A stretch of 64,000 bases of DNA from Terriglobia bacterium (GCA_020073245.1 JAIQFQ010000013.1:1-64000); one strand, 5' to 3'; counted from the first letter of the stretch, positions 40,422-52,592 are shown. The notes: generated by a model not told the origin, from the letters alone. Numbers and translations are program-made.

Positions 40422-41513
40422 TCAGTCCACCCAGTCCGCGAGAAACACATTGGTCTGATGCGGCCCCGAGTCGAACCGGTTGGAGCAGAACACGAAGGTC
40501 CTGCCGTCGGGGGACCACATCGGGAAGCCGTCGAACTCCTCGAAGTAGGTGACGCGCTCGAGGCCGGTCCCGTCGAGGTTGACCAGGAAGAGGTCGAAGT
40601 TGCGCGCCTTCGGGTCCGCGATGTTGGAGCAGAAGATCAGCTTCTTCCCCGACGGATGGAAGAACGGTGCGAAGTTCGCGGCGCCGTTGTCGGTGATCCG
40701 GCGCACATTGGTGCCATCGACGTTCGCCACGTAGATGTCGAGGCTGTGGGGCTTGATCAACCCCTGAGCCAGAAACTGCTTGTACTCGTCCATCTCGGGG
40801 CCGGGCTTCGGTCGGCTGGCCCGCCAGACGATCTTGCTGCCGTCCGGGGAGAAGAACGCCCCGCCGTCGTACCCGATCTCGTGGGTGATCTGGCGGACAT
40901 CGCTCCCGTCGAGGTTCATCGTGTACAGGTCGATGTCGCCGTTGCGGACCGATGTGAACACGATGCGGTCGCCGCGCGGCGATATCGTGGCCTCGGCGTC
41001 GTACCCCGGCGTGTCGGTGAGCCGGCGCGGCGTGGGGTCGTCCAGCGCCGCGACGAAGATGTCGAAGCTGGGGTACAGCGCCCACACGTAGCCGTGAGAC
41101 ATGTCGGGCGGCGGTGGACAGGCGGGGCCCCCGAGGTGGGTCGAGGCATAGAGGTAGTGCTTCCCGTCGGGGAAGAAGTAGCTGCAGGTGCAGCGTCCGA
41201 GACCGGTCGAGAGCAGCCGGACGTCGTGGCCCTCGAGGTCCATCGTGAAGATCTGGTCGCATTCGTAGGGCGTCCGAGTCGACTGGAAGCTGAGGCGCTT
41301 ACCGTCGAACGAAAAGTACGCCTCGGCGTTCTGAACGCCGTCGGTGAGCTGGCGCAGGTTGGTGAGGTGGCGCTCGCGCGGGTCGGCGGGGCGCGTGATC
41401 GGAAAGCGGCTGCCGCCTTGGGGCGGCATCGGGCCGGATGTGGCGAGAGCCGCAATTCCGAGGATGGCGGCGATGGCGGCAACGGCACACAGCAGCGCGG
41501 TCACGATCTTCAC
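40422..41513 (-). CDS. Exported TolB/PD40-type beta-propeller protein
   Basis: 363 residues from GTG 41513 (GGAGGAAAAAC upstream). N-terminal signal anchor, then WD40-like PD40 repeats with the motif SPDGxxIxFxS: YFSFDGKRLSFQS, FFPDGKHYLYAS, ISPRGDRIVFTS, FFSPDGSKIVWRAS, FFHPSGKKLIFCS, MWSPDGRTFVFCS. Six blades give the TolB-like propeller. Three Cys cluster (RCTCSYFF) may form a disulfide. Likely periplasmic ligand- or protein-binding; no catalytic domain attached. Confidence 0.82.
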   Translation of the reverse strand: MKIVTALLCAVAAIAAILGIAALATSGPMPPQGGSRFPITRPADPRERHLTNLRQLTDGVQNAEAYFSFDGKRLSFQSTRTPYECDQIFTMDLEGHDVRLLSTGLGRCTCSYFFPDGKHYLYASTHLGGPACPPPPDMSHGYVWALYPSFDIFVAALDDPTPRRLTDTPGYDAEATISPRGDRIVFTSVRNGDIDLYTMNLDGSDVRQITHEIGYDGGAFFSPDGSKIVWRASRPKPGPEMDEYKQFLAQGLIKPHSLDIYVANVDGTNVRRITDNGAANFAPFFHPSGKKLIFCSNIADPKARNFDLFLVNLDGTGLERVTYFEEFDGFPMWSPDGRTFVFCSNRFDSGPHQTNVFLADWVD

Positions 41514-41799
41514 GTTTTTCCTCCGCTCGTGGTAACGGATCTGGTGCGCTCATAATCCCCTGGCTGGCGACAGGGCACAAGGCTCCGGCGGCGGGATCGG
41601 CGCGCTGACCGGGGTGGCGCACAAGGCGGAGAAGGCGTCAGGCGAACCCTCGCAGAGGCTGCTGGCAACGATGCTTTCCGAACCCTTGTGGATGCAAGGT
41701 GGTGCGTTGCGTCCGCGGGCGGCGCTCGGACACGGTGTGCGTGACGGAATTGTGTGTAAAATGAGGGGGAACGGCGACAACCGGTAGGGGGGCAAGGCG

Positions 41800-42987
41800 A
41801 TGCACATCAACGATATCCTCAAGGTAGCCACGGAGCGGAAGGCATCCGACGTCCACCTCAAGGTCGGTGCGCACCCGCTCATCCGGGTAGACGGCACGCT
41901 CGTGCCGCTCGTGGAGTTCAAGCGGATGATGCAGGAGGACACCATCGCAATGGCTTTTTCGATGATGTCCACCCAGCAGAAGGAGAAGTTCAAGCAGTTC
42001 CTGGAGATCGACATCGCGTACTCGGTCCCGGGACTGGGCCGCTTCCGGTGCAACATCTTCCAGCAACGAGGCTCGGTGGGACTGGTCCTGCGGTTGATCC
42101 CGGCCCGTATCCTCAGCGTCAAGGAGCTGCTGCTTCCTCCGGTGCTCGAGAGGATCGCCGAGGAGGAGCGGGGTCTCGTGTTGGTGACCGGGACGACGGG
42201 GTCCGGCAAGTCCACGACGCTTGCCGCGATGATCGACCACGTCAACAACACCCGGAACTGCCACATCGTCACCATCGAGGACCCGATCGAGTTCCTGCAC
42301 AGGGACAAGAAAGCGATCATCAATCAGCGTGAGGTCGAGGTCGACACCCGCAGCTTCTCCGTGGCGTTGCGCTCGGGGCTGCGCCAGGACCCCGACGTCG
42401 TTCTGGTCGGCGAGATGCGCGACTACGAGACCATCGAGACGGCGCTGCTCGCAGCCGAGACCGGCCACCTCGTGCTGTCCACCCTGCATACCCTGGACGC
42501 CACCGAGACGATCAACCGCATCATCGCGGTGTTCCCGCCTCACCAGCAGAAACAGATCCGGATCCAGCTCGCCGCGGTCCTCAAGGCCATCATCTCGATG
42601 CGCCTGCTGCCGCGCGCCGATGGCCTCGGGCGCGTGCCGGCGGTGGAAGTGCTGGTCTCCACAGCCTATATCCGGGAGTGCATCGAGCAGAAGGAGAAGA
42701 CGAAGCTGATCCGCGATGCTATCGCGGCGGGCACCTCGCAGTACGGCATGCAGACCTTCGACCAGTCGCTCTTCATCCTGTACAAGTCCGGGCTGATCAC
42801 GTTGGACGAGGCGATCCGCAGGTCGTCCAACCCGGATGAGTTCAAGCTGCGCATCCAGGGGATCCAATCAACTGCCGACGTCTCGCGCGAGGAGATGGAG
42901 AGCGTCCTAGAGGGAGCGGCGGCGAACGAACCGTTTGCGGCCGGCAGCCCGTTCGAGTTCGGCGGCAAGGAAGGCAGCGGCGCGTAG
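41800..42987 (+). CDS. pilT: Type IV pilus retraction ATPase PilT/PilU
   Basis: 395 residues. N-terminal PAS-like domain (MHINDILKVATERKASDVHLKVGAHPLIRVDG) and a RecA-like motor with Walker A GTTGSGKST (~residue 132), Asp box VTIEDPIEF, Walker B DVVLVGEMRD and His box LSTLHTLDATETI. The C-terminal MQTFDQSLFILYKSGLITLDEA resembles PilU and PilT alike. Drives pilus disassembly in twitching motility. No other pil gene is near. ATG is preceded by GGGGGGCAAGGCG; a TAAAAT hexamer is at 41757-41762. Confidence 0.92.
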   Translation: MHINDILKVATERKASDVHLKVGAHPLIRVDGTLVPLVEFKRMMQEDTIAMAFSMMSTQQKEKFKQFLEIDIAYSVPGLGRFRCNIFQQRGSVGLVLRLIPARILSVKELLLPPVLERIAEEERGLVLVTGTTGSGKSTTLAAMIDHVNNTRNCHIVTIEDPIEFLHRDKKAIINQREVEVDTRSFSVALRSGLRQDPDVVLVGEMRDYETIETALLAAETGHLVLSTLHTLDATETINRIIAVFPPHQQKQIRIQLAAVLKAIISMRLLPRADGLGRVPAVEVLVSTAYIRECIEQKEKTKLIRDAIAAGTSQYGMQTFDQSLFILYKSGLITLDEAIRRSSNPDEFKLRIQGIQSTADVSREEMESVLEGAAANEPFAAGSPFEFGGKEGSGA

Positions 42988-43512
42988 AGGCGGGGGTCCG
43001 GGATCCGGGGTCCGGGGTGCGCCCAAGACTACACCGAGCGCCCGGCGAGAACACCGGGGACATCCATGAGACGGCTCTGCGGATGCTGGCACGGCGCGGG
43101 CTCTCGCGAGCCGAGATCACCGAGAGGCTCGAGAGGCGGGGGTTCGAGGCGACAGCGGTTCGGGCGGAGATCGCCCGTCTCGAGCGGGCCGGTCTGGTCG
43201 ACGAGCTCGCTCTAGCGCGTGCCGTCTGCCAGGCGCAGTTCCGAGCCGGGCGCGGCCGACGTGCGGTGATGGCAGCCCTCAAACGTCGGCGCGTTGCCAA
43301 GGAGGCGGCGGCCGACACGCTTGCGGAGTTCACGGAGGGCGAACCGGAACGGTCTGCGCTCTCCGCGGCCTTCGCGCGTGTGACGGCGCGACACCGGTTC
43401 TGGCGGCGGCTTCCGGAGGAGCGGCGGAAAGTGATACGGTATCTGCTCGCGCGCGGGTTCAGCCTGGAGGCGGTCCGCCGCGCCCTCGAGGAGAATGGGA
43501 GAAACGATCCGC

Positions 43513-46157
<2,645 letters not shown>

Positions 46158-46161
<4 letters not shown>

Positions 46162-46856
46162 CGCGGCTGGCGTTGGCGATAGCGATGGTGCTCATGGCGG
46201 GCTTCGCGACTGCGGAGCGCACCAGCGGCGTCTTCATCTTCACCGCACCGGACGGCACCCGCCGGGTGGTAAACGTTCCCGCCTCGGGCCTCGGCACGAT
46301 CGTGATCCCCGAGGGCGCGGCCGAGCGGCGTGCGGCGCTGTGGCCGACGGTCGAGGAAACGGCCCGCTTGCACGGACTCGACCCGCGCCTCGTGGACCTC
46401 GTGATCCGGATGGAGTCGGGGTACAACTCGCGCGCCGTGAGCTCCAAGGGCGCCCGCGGCGTGATGCAGCTCATGCCGGCGACGGCGAGCATGTACGGCG
46501 TGGCAAACGTCTTCGACCCGTTGGAGAACATTCGGGCAGGCGTGCGCTACCTCAAGGACCTGTTCGCGCGCTTCAACTCCGACGTCTCGCTCGCACTCGC
46601 CGCCTACAACGCTGGCCCCGAGGCCGTCGAGAAGCATGGGGGCGTGCCTCCGTACGACGAGACTCGGAGCTACGTCCGGGCGATCCTGATGGCCTACCGT
46701 GGCGACGCAAACCTGACCACTCTGTCCGGCGGGTTCGGCCGCCCGGCTCGCCGTGCCCGGCCGGTCGAGCTGTTCGGCGAGGACGGCAGGACGCTAATCG
46801 CGAACGTCCGCCACCCGGGTGAGGCTACCGTCGCACGCCCGCTCGGCCTCCGGTGA
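46158..46856 (+). CDS. Lytic transglycosylase (SLT domain)
   Basis: 232 residues with a signal peptide (MTRLALAIAMVLMAGFATA). The SLT/GEWL-like catalytic domain spans ~65-185: LVIRMESGYNSRAVSSKGARGVMQLMPATASMYGV contains catalytic Glu in MESGYN and the GxxQLMP block; then NIRAGVRYLKDLFARF, ALAAYNAGPEAV and TRSYV. Cleaves peptidoglycan glycan strands to 1,6-anhydroMurNAc in the periplasm. A leading DUF4124-like strand segment (IFTAPDGTRRVVNVP) precedes it. GTG overlaps the alaS stop by 4 bases. Confidence 0.9.
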
Positions 46857-46997
46857 GTCGAGAGTCAAGGTTCAAAAATCAAAAGTGAAAAGTCAGGAGC
46901 ACGCCAGGCGGGCCCTGAGGTCGAGAAAGACGCCTGTCACCGGTGCTCTGTGAGTTGGTGGGGCAACCTTCGACTCTTGACCCTCAAATTTTGACCG
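46857..46997. repeat. Micro-repeat inverted pair between the transglycosylase and trpS
   Basis: Left arm GAGAGTCAAGGTTCAAAAATC (first part, 46859-46895) and AAAAGTGAAAAGTC; right arm CGACTCTTGACCCTCAAATTTTGACC (46970-46996) is its approximate complement. No gene. Confidence 0.7.
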
Positions 46998-47052
46998 GGA
47001 GGGTGGACGGGGAGGAGCGCTCAGCTGGTACTATTCCGGCCCAGGAGGTTCG

Positions 47053-48030
47053 ATGCGGATTCTGTCGGGCGTACAGCCAACAGGGAAGTTGCACATCGGG
47101 AACTACTTCGGCGCGATCCGCCAGTTCGTCGCGCTGCAGCGCGACCCGGCCAACGAGTGCTACTACTTCGTCGCCGACATGCACGCGATCACCACGATCA
47201 AGGACGGCCGCGAGCTCCGCGAGAACTCGTTCATGGTGGCGGCCGACTTTATCGCGCTCGGGCTCGACCCCGCGCGGTCGGTGCTGTATCGCCAGTCGGA
47301 CGTGCCCGAGGTTGCTGAGCTCGCGTGGATGCTTTCCACGGTCACCCCGATGGGCCTGCTGCAGCGCGGACATTCGTACAAGGACAAGGTGGCCAAGGGG
47401 ATCACCCCCAACCACGGCCTGTTCGCCTACCCCGTGCTGATGGCGGCCGACATCCTCATCGTGCGCGCCGACCGCGTTCCCGTCGGGAAGGACCAGAAGC
47501 AGCATCTGGAGATGACCCGCGACATCGCGGTGGCGTTCAACCAGATATACGGTGATGAACTGCTCCGTGTGCCCGAGGAGCTGATCCTCCCCGAGGTGGC
47601 GGTGGTGCCCGGGGTCGACGGGCAGAAGATGTCGAAGTCGTACGGCAACACGCTCGAGATCTTCGCGCCCGAGGCAGAGCTGAAGAAACGCGTGATGTCG
47701 ATTGTGACGGACTCGACGCCGGTCGCGGACCCCAAGCCGACGCGGGGGAACACGCTGTATGCGCTGCTCAAGGTCTTCACGCCAGCCGGGCAGTGGGCCG
47801 GGTCCAAGAAGCTCTTCACCGAAGGCGGAACCGGCTATGGCGAGATGAAAAAGAAGCTGCTCGGCTTGATCCTCGATACCTTCCGCGAAGCCCGCACGCG
47901 CCGGGAGCAACTTGAGCAAGACCACAGCTACGTCGAAGGAGTGCTCCGCGACGGCTCCGAGCGTGCCCGCGAGGTGATCTCGAAGGTCATGACCGACTGC
48001 CGCCGCGTCTGCGGCCTGGGCTGGGTGTAG
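47053..48030 (+). CDS. trpS: Tryptophanyl-tRNA synthetase
   Basis: 325 residues, class Ic. HIGH motif region SGVQPTGKLHIGNYFGAIRQF at the N-terminus, the tryptophan-binding YPVLMAADIL block, PVGKDQKQHLEMTRDIA and KMSKSYGNTL (~residue 195). Length matches the bacterial enzyme. AGGAGG precedes ATG 47053, and TACTAT at 47029-47034 may be its -10. It ends before a micro-repeat block and a bidirectional terminator. Confidence 0.95.
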   Translation: MRILSGVQPTGKLHIGNYFGAIRQFVALQRDPANECYYFVADMHAITTIKDGRELRENSFMVAADFIALGLDPARSVLYRQSDVPEVAELAWMLSTVTPMGLLQRGHSYKDKVAKGITPNHGLFAYPVLMAADILIVRADRVPVGKDQKQHLEMTRDIAVAFNQIYGDELLRVPEELILPEVAVVPGVDGQKMSKSYGNTLEIFAPEAELKKRVMSIVTDSTPVADPKPTRGNTLYALLKVFTPAGQWAGSKKLFTEGGTGYGEMKKKLLGLILDTFREARTRREQLEQDHSYVEGVLRDGSERAREVISKVMTDCRRVCGLGWV

Positions 48031-48230
48031 AGGTGGGGCCCAGGGCACAGGGCGCAGCGAGGGCTCTTCGAAAGGGCACACGTGCGTTATGTTGATCGAG
48101 TCAAGAGTTGAGAGTGAAGAGTGCAGAGTTGAAAGCCCAGAACGGGTCAGCTGGTTGGTGTCTGCTTGTTGAAGCTCCTGACTCTTGACTTCACCCTAAC
48201 TCGTTTCTGGACCTTTGAACCTGTGAACCG
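48031..48230. repeat. Chained micro-repeat block after trpS
   Basis: GGGGCCCAGGGCACAGGGCG (48035-48054), TCAAGAGTTGAGAGTGAAGA (48100-48135 region), its complement-like TCCTGACTCTTGACTTCACC (48176-48200) and CTTTGAACCTGTGAACC (48213-48229). Three of the recurring types. Confidence 0.7.
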
Positions 48231-48235
48231 TGAGA

Positions 48236-48270
48236 AGCAGAAACCCCGCGGCGAGGCGGGGCTTCTTCGT
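48236..48270. terminator. Bidirectional terminator between trpS and the ECF operon
   Basis: Stem CCCCGC (48244-48249) / GCGGGG (48256-48261) with A-rich left flank (AGCAGAAA) and CTTCTTC right flank; usable from both sides for the convergent units. Confidence 0.7.
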
Positions 48271-48295
48271 GGTGAGCTCAAAGGAATGTGAGGCG

Positions 48296-48886
48296 CTACG
48301 CGGGCCTGCTCGGGTCCACCGGCGGCAGCTCGAGGTCGCTCTCCCGCTTCGCCAGCCGCTGACGGTCGCGGAAATGCCCGAGGACCATGTACACGCCGAC
48401 GAACACGAACAGCAGCGGCCACCAGTCTTCCAGAAAGGAGAAATCGAGCGGGTAGAACTGGTTGTACAGGAGGATCATGCCAACGACCAGAATGAAGACC
48501 CCAAACCCGAGTCTGCCGCTCCTCGTCGCCGGTCTTTTCGGAGCCTCTCCGATGAAGGGTTCGGGCGCGAGCCCGAGATTGAGGGCCTGTGCTTGCCTGT
48601 AGGCGTCGACAAATCCGAAGAGCACGACGCCGGCGACTAGGATCCCCAATGTTCCCGCGTGCTCGCTGAGCCAGATACAGAGCACAAATGTGAGGAAGAT
48701 GGTGAATGCCCGCTGGTAGAGTCCGAGGTAGAGGTGACCGAGGCCGGGGAAGCACGAGAGCACCACGGCAAGGCCCGGTGAGCGATGGATCGGGACAGCC
48801 GCCCTGGGCGCCTGGCCGACAGGCGGCGCCGGCGGGGCTGCCTGAGCTGGGATTGCTTGCGGTTGGTTGGTTTCCTGTGTGTTCAT
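48296..48886 (-). CDS. Membrane protein with LiaI/LiaF-like C-terminal segment
   Basis: 196 residues from ATG 48886, which overlaps the anti-sigma stop. A cytosolic Gln/Ala/Pro-rich N-terminus (~45 residues) is followed by two membrane segments (LAVVLSCFPGLGHLYLGLYQRAFTIFLTFVL, with the PGLGHLYLG turn of TM2-type proteins; then GILVAGVVLFGFVDAYRQAQ) and a C-terminal LiaI/LiaF-TM-like pair (GFGVFILVVGMILLYNQF, WWPLLFVFVGVYMVLG). Operon context with an ECF sigma and anti-sigma suggests an envelope sensor or output. Specific function unknown. Confidence 0.75.
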   Translation of the reverse strand: MNTQETNQPQAIPAQAAPPAPPVGQAPRAAVPIHRSPGLAVVLSCFPGLGHLYLGLYQRAFTIFLTFVLCIWLSEHAGTLGILVAGVVLFGFVDAYRQAQALNLGLAPEPFIGEAPKRPATRSGRLGFGVFILVVGMILLYNQFYPLDFSFLEDWWPLLFVFVGVYMVLGHFRDRQRLAKRESDLELPPVDPSRPA

Positions 48887-49650
48887 GGCCGTTCTCCCTT
48901 TCCACTCTCTACAACGCGCCCGCCTGTCTTCGGGTTCGCGCGTTTCCCTCCGAAGATCGCTCGCGCCGAGTCCCACGCGTCCAGGGCGCGCTCACGCGCC
49001 CAACCCTCGGTGGAGACGAGTGCGTCCTTGATCCGCTCGGAGTAGCTTGAAACCCGGTTCTGGACCGCGGCCCGGGCGTACACCGCCGCCTTGTCCATCC
49101 CCTCGCTCGAGGCCCGCGCCACGGTTGCCGGGTTGGAGATCAGCACCACCGTGACCGCAGCCAGCAGGTACGCCGCCGCAGTGGCCAGGCGCAGGTCGAA
49201 GAACCGCCTCTGCCGCCGGCGCAGCTCGATCCACTGGCGGGGCGGCAACGCCAGCGCCGCCCGGAAACGGGGGCTCACCCGGGTACCGCCGCCGACCTCG
49301 CGCAGCGTTGCGAACGACTCCCATACCGCCATGCAAGCAGGGCAAGCGTGCAAGTGCTCGATGAGCTGCGCGCGCTCGTCCTCAGGGATCTCGCCGTCGA
49401 GCGCGGCGCCCATCGAATCGATGGCCTGCTCGCAGGCGGGGTTCAGACGGGCCAGCGACTTCAGGCGTTGCTTGAGCGCCTCGGGCGCCCGCGCGGACAG
49501 GAGGGTCCGCCCCCCCTCCGCGAGCCCTCGTGCACGCTCGACTGCAACCTGGCAGGTCGAGCAGCCCTCAAGGTGGTCGGCGAGCTCCGCAGGCAGCGCC
49601 CCGGAGAGCGCAGCGTCGAGCCGGTCGAGCAGGGCATCGCACGGGTTCAT
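48883..49650 (-). CDS. Anti-sigma factor with two zinc-finger (zf-HC2/ZAS) modules
   Basis: 255 residues. Two ZAS-type zinc motifs: Cys4...His26-xxx-Cys30-xx-Cys33 and Cys73...His99-xxx-Cys103-xx-Cys106. One membrane segment follows (~155-176, AAAYLLAAVTVVLISNPATV), then a ~75-residue extracytoplasmic C-terminal helix-rich part (VSSYSERIKDALVSTEGWARE). It should hold the cognate ECF sigma at the membrane until a signal. Tandem ZAS modules in one anti-sigma are unusual. Its ATG overlaps the sigma stop by 4 bases and its stop overlaps the next gene by 4, so the three are strictly coupled. Confidence 0.85.
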   Translation of the reverse strand: MNPCDALLDRLDAALSGALPAELADHLEGCSTCQVAVERARGLAEGGRTLLSARAPEALKQRLKSLARLNPACEQAIDSMGAALDGEIPEDERAQLIEHLHACPACMAVWESFATLREVGGGTRVSPRFRAALALPPRQWIELRRRQRRFFDLRLATAAAYLLAAVTVVLISNPATVARASSEGMDKAAVYARAAVQNRVSSYSERIKDALVSTEGWARERALDAWDSARAIFGGKRANPKTGGRVVESGKGERP

Positions 49651-50237
49651 GTCTGGACTCCGGCGGGCTGCACCCGCAGCCTCGGCGTCAGCTGAAGGGC
49701 GACCGTTGCCGCCAGCTCGCGCCTGGCCCTGTTCAGACGTGACTTGACCGTTCCAATCGGCAGCTCGAGCTCTTCTGCCAGCTCCTCGTAGCTCCAGTCG
49801 GCGAAGTCGCGCAGCATGATGAGCTGCGACAGCTCGTCCGGGAGCCTCTCGAGAGCGGCCCTGGCGAGCTCCAGGCGCTGATGACGCACCGCACGTGTGT
49901 GGGGATCCTCGCCTCCGGGGAGCGTCTCGAGAAACTCGGGGTCGACCCAGGTGGCCTTGCGCTGTTCTCTGGAGCGGCGGTAGGCGTCAACGAAGAGGTT
50001 GCGCGCCACGCGATACGCCCAGGCGCGGAACGACGATCCCGGCAGGTACCGGTGCAGGTTCTGCCATAGCTTGAGGAAGACTTCCTGGGTCAGGTCCTCG
50101 GCCTCGCCGCGGTGACGGGTGAAGCTCACCGCCATGCGGAAGATGTCGTCGGCGGTGGCATCCACAAGCTGCTCCCAGGCCCGGTCTTCACCGGCCCGAC
50201 AGCGCTCGACGATGCCCTCAAGCGATTCGCCGCTCAT
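49647..50237 (-). CDS. ECF-type RNA polymerase sigma factor
   Basis: 196 residues with sigma region 2 (AWEQLVDATADDIFRMAVSFTRHRGEAEDLTQEVFLKLWQNLHRY, and AWAYRVARNLFVDAYRR) and region 4 (ALERLPDELSQLIMLRDFADWSYEELAEELELPIGTVKSRLNRARRELA). This is the RpoE-like ECF subfamily. First gene of a three-gene operon with its anti-sigma and a membrane protein. Autoregulation is likely for the family, but I cannot point to a specific promoter upstream. Confidence 0.92.
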   Translation of the reverse strand: MSGESLEGIVERCRAGEDRAWEQLVDATADDIFRMAVSFTRHRGEAEDLTQEVFLKLWQNLHRYLPGSSFRAWAYRVARNLFVDAYRRSREQRKATWVDPEFLETLPGGEDPHTRAVRHQRLELARAALERLPDELSQLIMLRDFADWSYEELAEELELPIGTVKSRLNRARRELAATVALQLTPRLRVQPAGVQT

Positions 50238-50395
50238 GCCCTGTCCAACGCAAGCTCCCCTCCCGAGGTTCTCGCCCGCGGCCGGAGTGCGTAGTACTAC
50301 GGTACCAGAGTGTGGCGCACTCGGCGAGCGGGAACACGCGGCTATGGTCAGATGTTAGCGTCCATGGCAGAATGTTGCGGAGGCGGAGGATCTGG

Positions 50396-50635
50396 ATGAC
50401 GAACGCGATTGCGACGCTTGAGCAGCAGGTCAGGGAGACCCTGGAGGAGCTGAGGCCGGCACTCCAGATGGACGGTGGTGATGTGGAATTCGTCGGGATC
50501 GACGGCAGCGTCGTTCAGGTGCGGCTACTCGGCGCCTGCGGTGGATGCCCGATGGCGACCATGACCCTGGTTGGCTTCGTCGAGGAACGTCTCAAGCAAC
50601 GCGTGCCGGAAGTGCGCCAGGTCGTCAGCGTCTGA
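50396..50635 (+). CDS. NifU C-terminal domain Fe-S scaffold protein
   Basis: 79 residues from ATG 50396 with GGAGGCGGAGGA upstream. The domain is complete: LEELRPALQMDGGDVEFVGIDGSVVQVRLLGACGGCPMATMTL, with the CxxC pair that holds a bridging [4Fe-4S] cluster for delivery to apo-proteins. Stand-alone Nfu proteins of this length are common. Divergent from the sigma operon. Confidence 0.9.
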   Translation: MTNAIATLEQQVRETLEELRPALQMDGGDVEFVGIDGSVVQVRLLGACGGCPMATMTLVGFVEERLKQRVPEVRQVVSV

Positions 50636-50705
50636 AGCCCGGCCCGAGGCCGTAGTCTGCCTTCTTTAAGTACCTCATTCGAAAGACTCCTGCGAGCCTC
50701 AGGTC

Positions 50706-52592
50706 CTAGGCCGCGGGCCGCAGCCCCACGAGCGCGATGAAACGGACGCCGGCGTCGGGATCGGACGCTCCAACCGCGAGGAGTTTCTTCAGGCGCGCGT
50801 CCTGGGGGAAGCGAATCACGGCCGCCCGCAGCAACGCGCCGCGCACCTCGGCGGTACGCGAGATCCCGCTCTCGTCCCCGTAGTCCCGCCCGAAGGCAGT
50901 GGCGATACCTTCGAGCGCCTCGGGCGAGTCGAGCGACGCGAGCGCCTTGGCGGCGGAAAGACGCACGGCAGGCACCTCGTCATCGAGCAGCTTGGTGAGC
51001 ACGGCGACGGCTCCCTGCGGGTGTGCGACCGCAAGCGCGTCCGCGGTTTGCCAGCGGAGTCGCGCAGTGGCCGCCTTGCGGTCGTCAGCGCTCGCGAGGT
51101 ACCGGCCGCGCTCCCCTTCGGCGAAGTTCCCGATCACCTGGACCGCCTTCCTGATCTGGTCGACGGCGCTCGGCGCCGCGACACCGCCCGAGATCATGGT
51201 CTGCGCGACCGCCTGGAGAATCGGCCTGATGGCACGCCAGATCGAACGGATGCCGCGCGGATCGAGCGACCAGTCCTGCTTGGCGAGCGCCGACTGGACC
51301 GCGCCGAACTGGCTCTGGTCGCCGAGCTCGAGCAGCGCGACGCGGACCCACGCCTCCAGCCAGTCGTTGCCGGTCCCGGCCGCGAGCGCCCGCTCGAGCG
51401 TCGGCCGCGCCTTGTCGCCTCCGAGCCCGACCAGGCTTCGCACGATCTGCGGGCGGATGTCCGCCTGCTTCGCGTCGCTCGTGCGGCGGTGCCCGATCGT
51501 CTCGACCGCCCAGTTCAGCGCCGCCTCGTCCCCGACCTCGAAGAGGATCTGGGCGGCGTTGAGTTCGTCCTGCAGGTCGCCCGCGCCCAGCTCTGACCGT
51601 AGTGCCTTGGTTGCGGCGTCGTCGTGGAAGGCGACCGCGAGACCCCGCCACGCCGCCAGCCGGACGTCCTTGCGCGAGTCCTTGGCGAGCTTGCGCAGCG
51701 GGTCGATCGCCCGCTGATCGCGGGAACGGCCGAGGCCGAGCGCGACGCCCTTGAAGTACGGCTCGTTGTCGTTGCCGGAGCTGTACGCGAGGACCTTGGT
51801 GATCGCGGTTTCGCGCGCATCGCCCTCAAGCCCACCCGGGGCTGCGAGTGCGCCGAGGCCCTCCAGCGCGGCGACTCGAAGCTCGATGACAGCCGGGGGT
51901 GGTCCCGCCTTTCCGTGCTTGGGAGCCGGCGGGGGCGGGGCGAAGCCGCTGGACGCGATCGAGACCGTGTCGGCGTTGTCGAGCATCCAGTTCAACAGCA
52001 GGCTGCCGCGGCGCGGGCCCATGTCCACGATCCCGTCGACGCACGCGCTCGGCACCCAGTCGGACTGCATCATCTGGAGGCAGTTGTAGTAGAAGTTGCC
52101 GGCGGCCTGAGCGTCGCCGGCCTTCACGAGCGCGTGCGCGGCCTCGATCCCGCGCACCCACGGGTCCATCATCGCCGCCTTGATCTCCTGCTGCATCTTC
52201 TGCGCGTTGGTTTGGGGCGGCGGCGGGCTCATGCCGAGCATGCTCTTGAGCATCGAGCCGGTGCCGGTGTTCTTCTTGGCGTAGTCCATCTGCTTCTGGA
52301 CCTCTTCGCTGTTCATCGCGCCCGTGGTCTGCTCCCCGAGCATCCGCATGACGTTGATCTGCGCCTTGAGTCCGTCGCGAAGCTGCCCGAGCGCCGTGGC
52401 GCGCTGATCGGCCGTCAGGTGCTTCTCGCCCTCGCCGAGCAGGAAGCTCGCAGGCACAGGGTTGCGCGTCTTCGCGAGCGTGCCCTCGGCAAGGAGCTTC
52501 TCGAGCGCGCCGTCGCCGGCGCTCGCTGAGACCGCCAGCAGGCAGCAAACAACAGCCGCCGCTGGCTCATACAGGAACTTTCCGGTCGTCAT
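50706..52592 (-). CDS. Secreted HEAT-repeat protein
   Basis: 628 residues with a signal peptide (AAAVVCCLLAVSASA). Residues ~30-210 are helix-rich without repeats, including a Pro/His/Lys-rich spot (FAPPPPAPKHGKAGPPP). From ~215 on there are HEAT-type helical repeats (RVAALEGLGALAA, LRKLAKDSRKDVRLAAWRGLAVAF, LTKLLDDEVPAVRLSAAKALASLD). HEAT arrays act as protein-binding scaffolds; no enzymatic motif. It lies 43 bases after, and probably in one operon with, the DUF4412-like gene; both are predicted periplasmic. Confidence 0.72.
   Translation of the reverse strand: MTTGKFLYEPAAAVVCCLLAVSASAGDGALEKLLAEGTLAKTRNPVPASFLLGEGEKHLTADQRATALGQLRDGLKAQINVMRMLGEQTTGAMNSEEVQKQMDYAKKNTGTGSMLKSMLGMSPPPPQTNAQKMQQEIKAAMMDPWVRGIEAAHALVKAGDAQAAGNFYYNCLQMMQSDWVPSACVDGIVDMGPRRGSLLLNWMLDNADTVSIASSGFAPPPPAPKHGKAGPPPAVIELRVAALEGLGALAAPGGLEGDARETAITKVLAYSSGNDNEPYFKGVALGLGRSRDQRAIDPLRKLAKDSRKDVRLAAWRGLAVAFHDDAATKALRSELGAGDLQDELNAAQILFEVGDEAALNWAVETIGHRRTSDAKQADIRPQIVRSLVGLGGDKARPTLERALAAGTGNDWLEAWVRVALLELGDQSQFGAVQSALAKQDWSLDPRGIRSIWRAIRPILQAVAQTMISGGVAAPSAVDQIRKAVQVIGNFAEGERGRYLASADDRKAATARLRWQTADALAVAHPQGAVAVLTKLLDDEVPAVRLSAAKALASLDSPEALEGIATAFGRDYGDESGISRTAEVRGALLRAAVIRFPQDARLKKLLAVGASDPDAGVRFIALVGLRPAA

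Noticed and set aside
48147..48905. 252-codon minus frame over the LiaI/LiaF-like gene
   Set aside because: Out-of-phase shadow; the true frame is coupled to the anti-sigma gene and encodes membrane segments.
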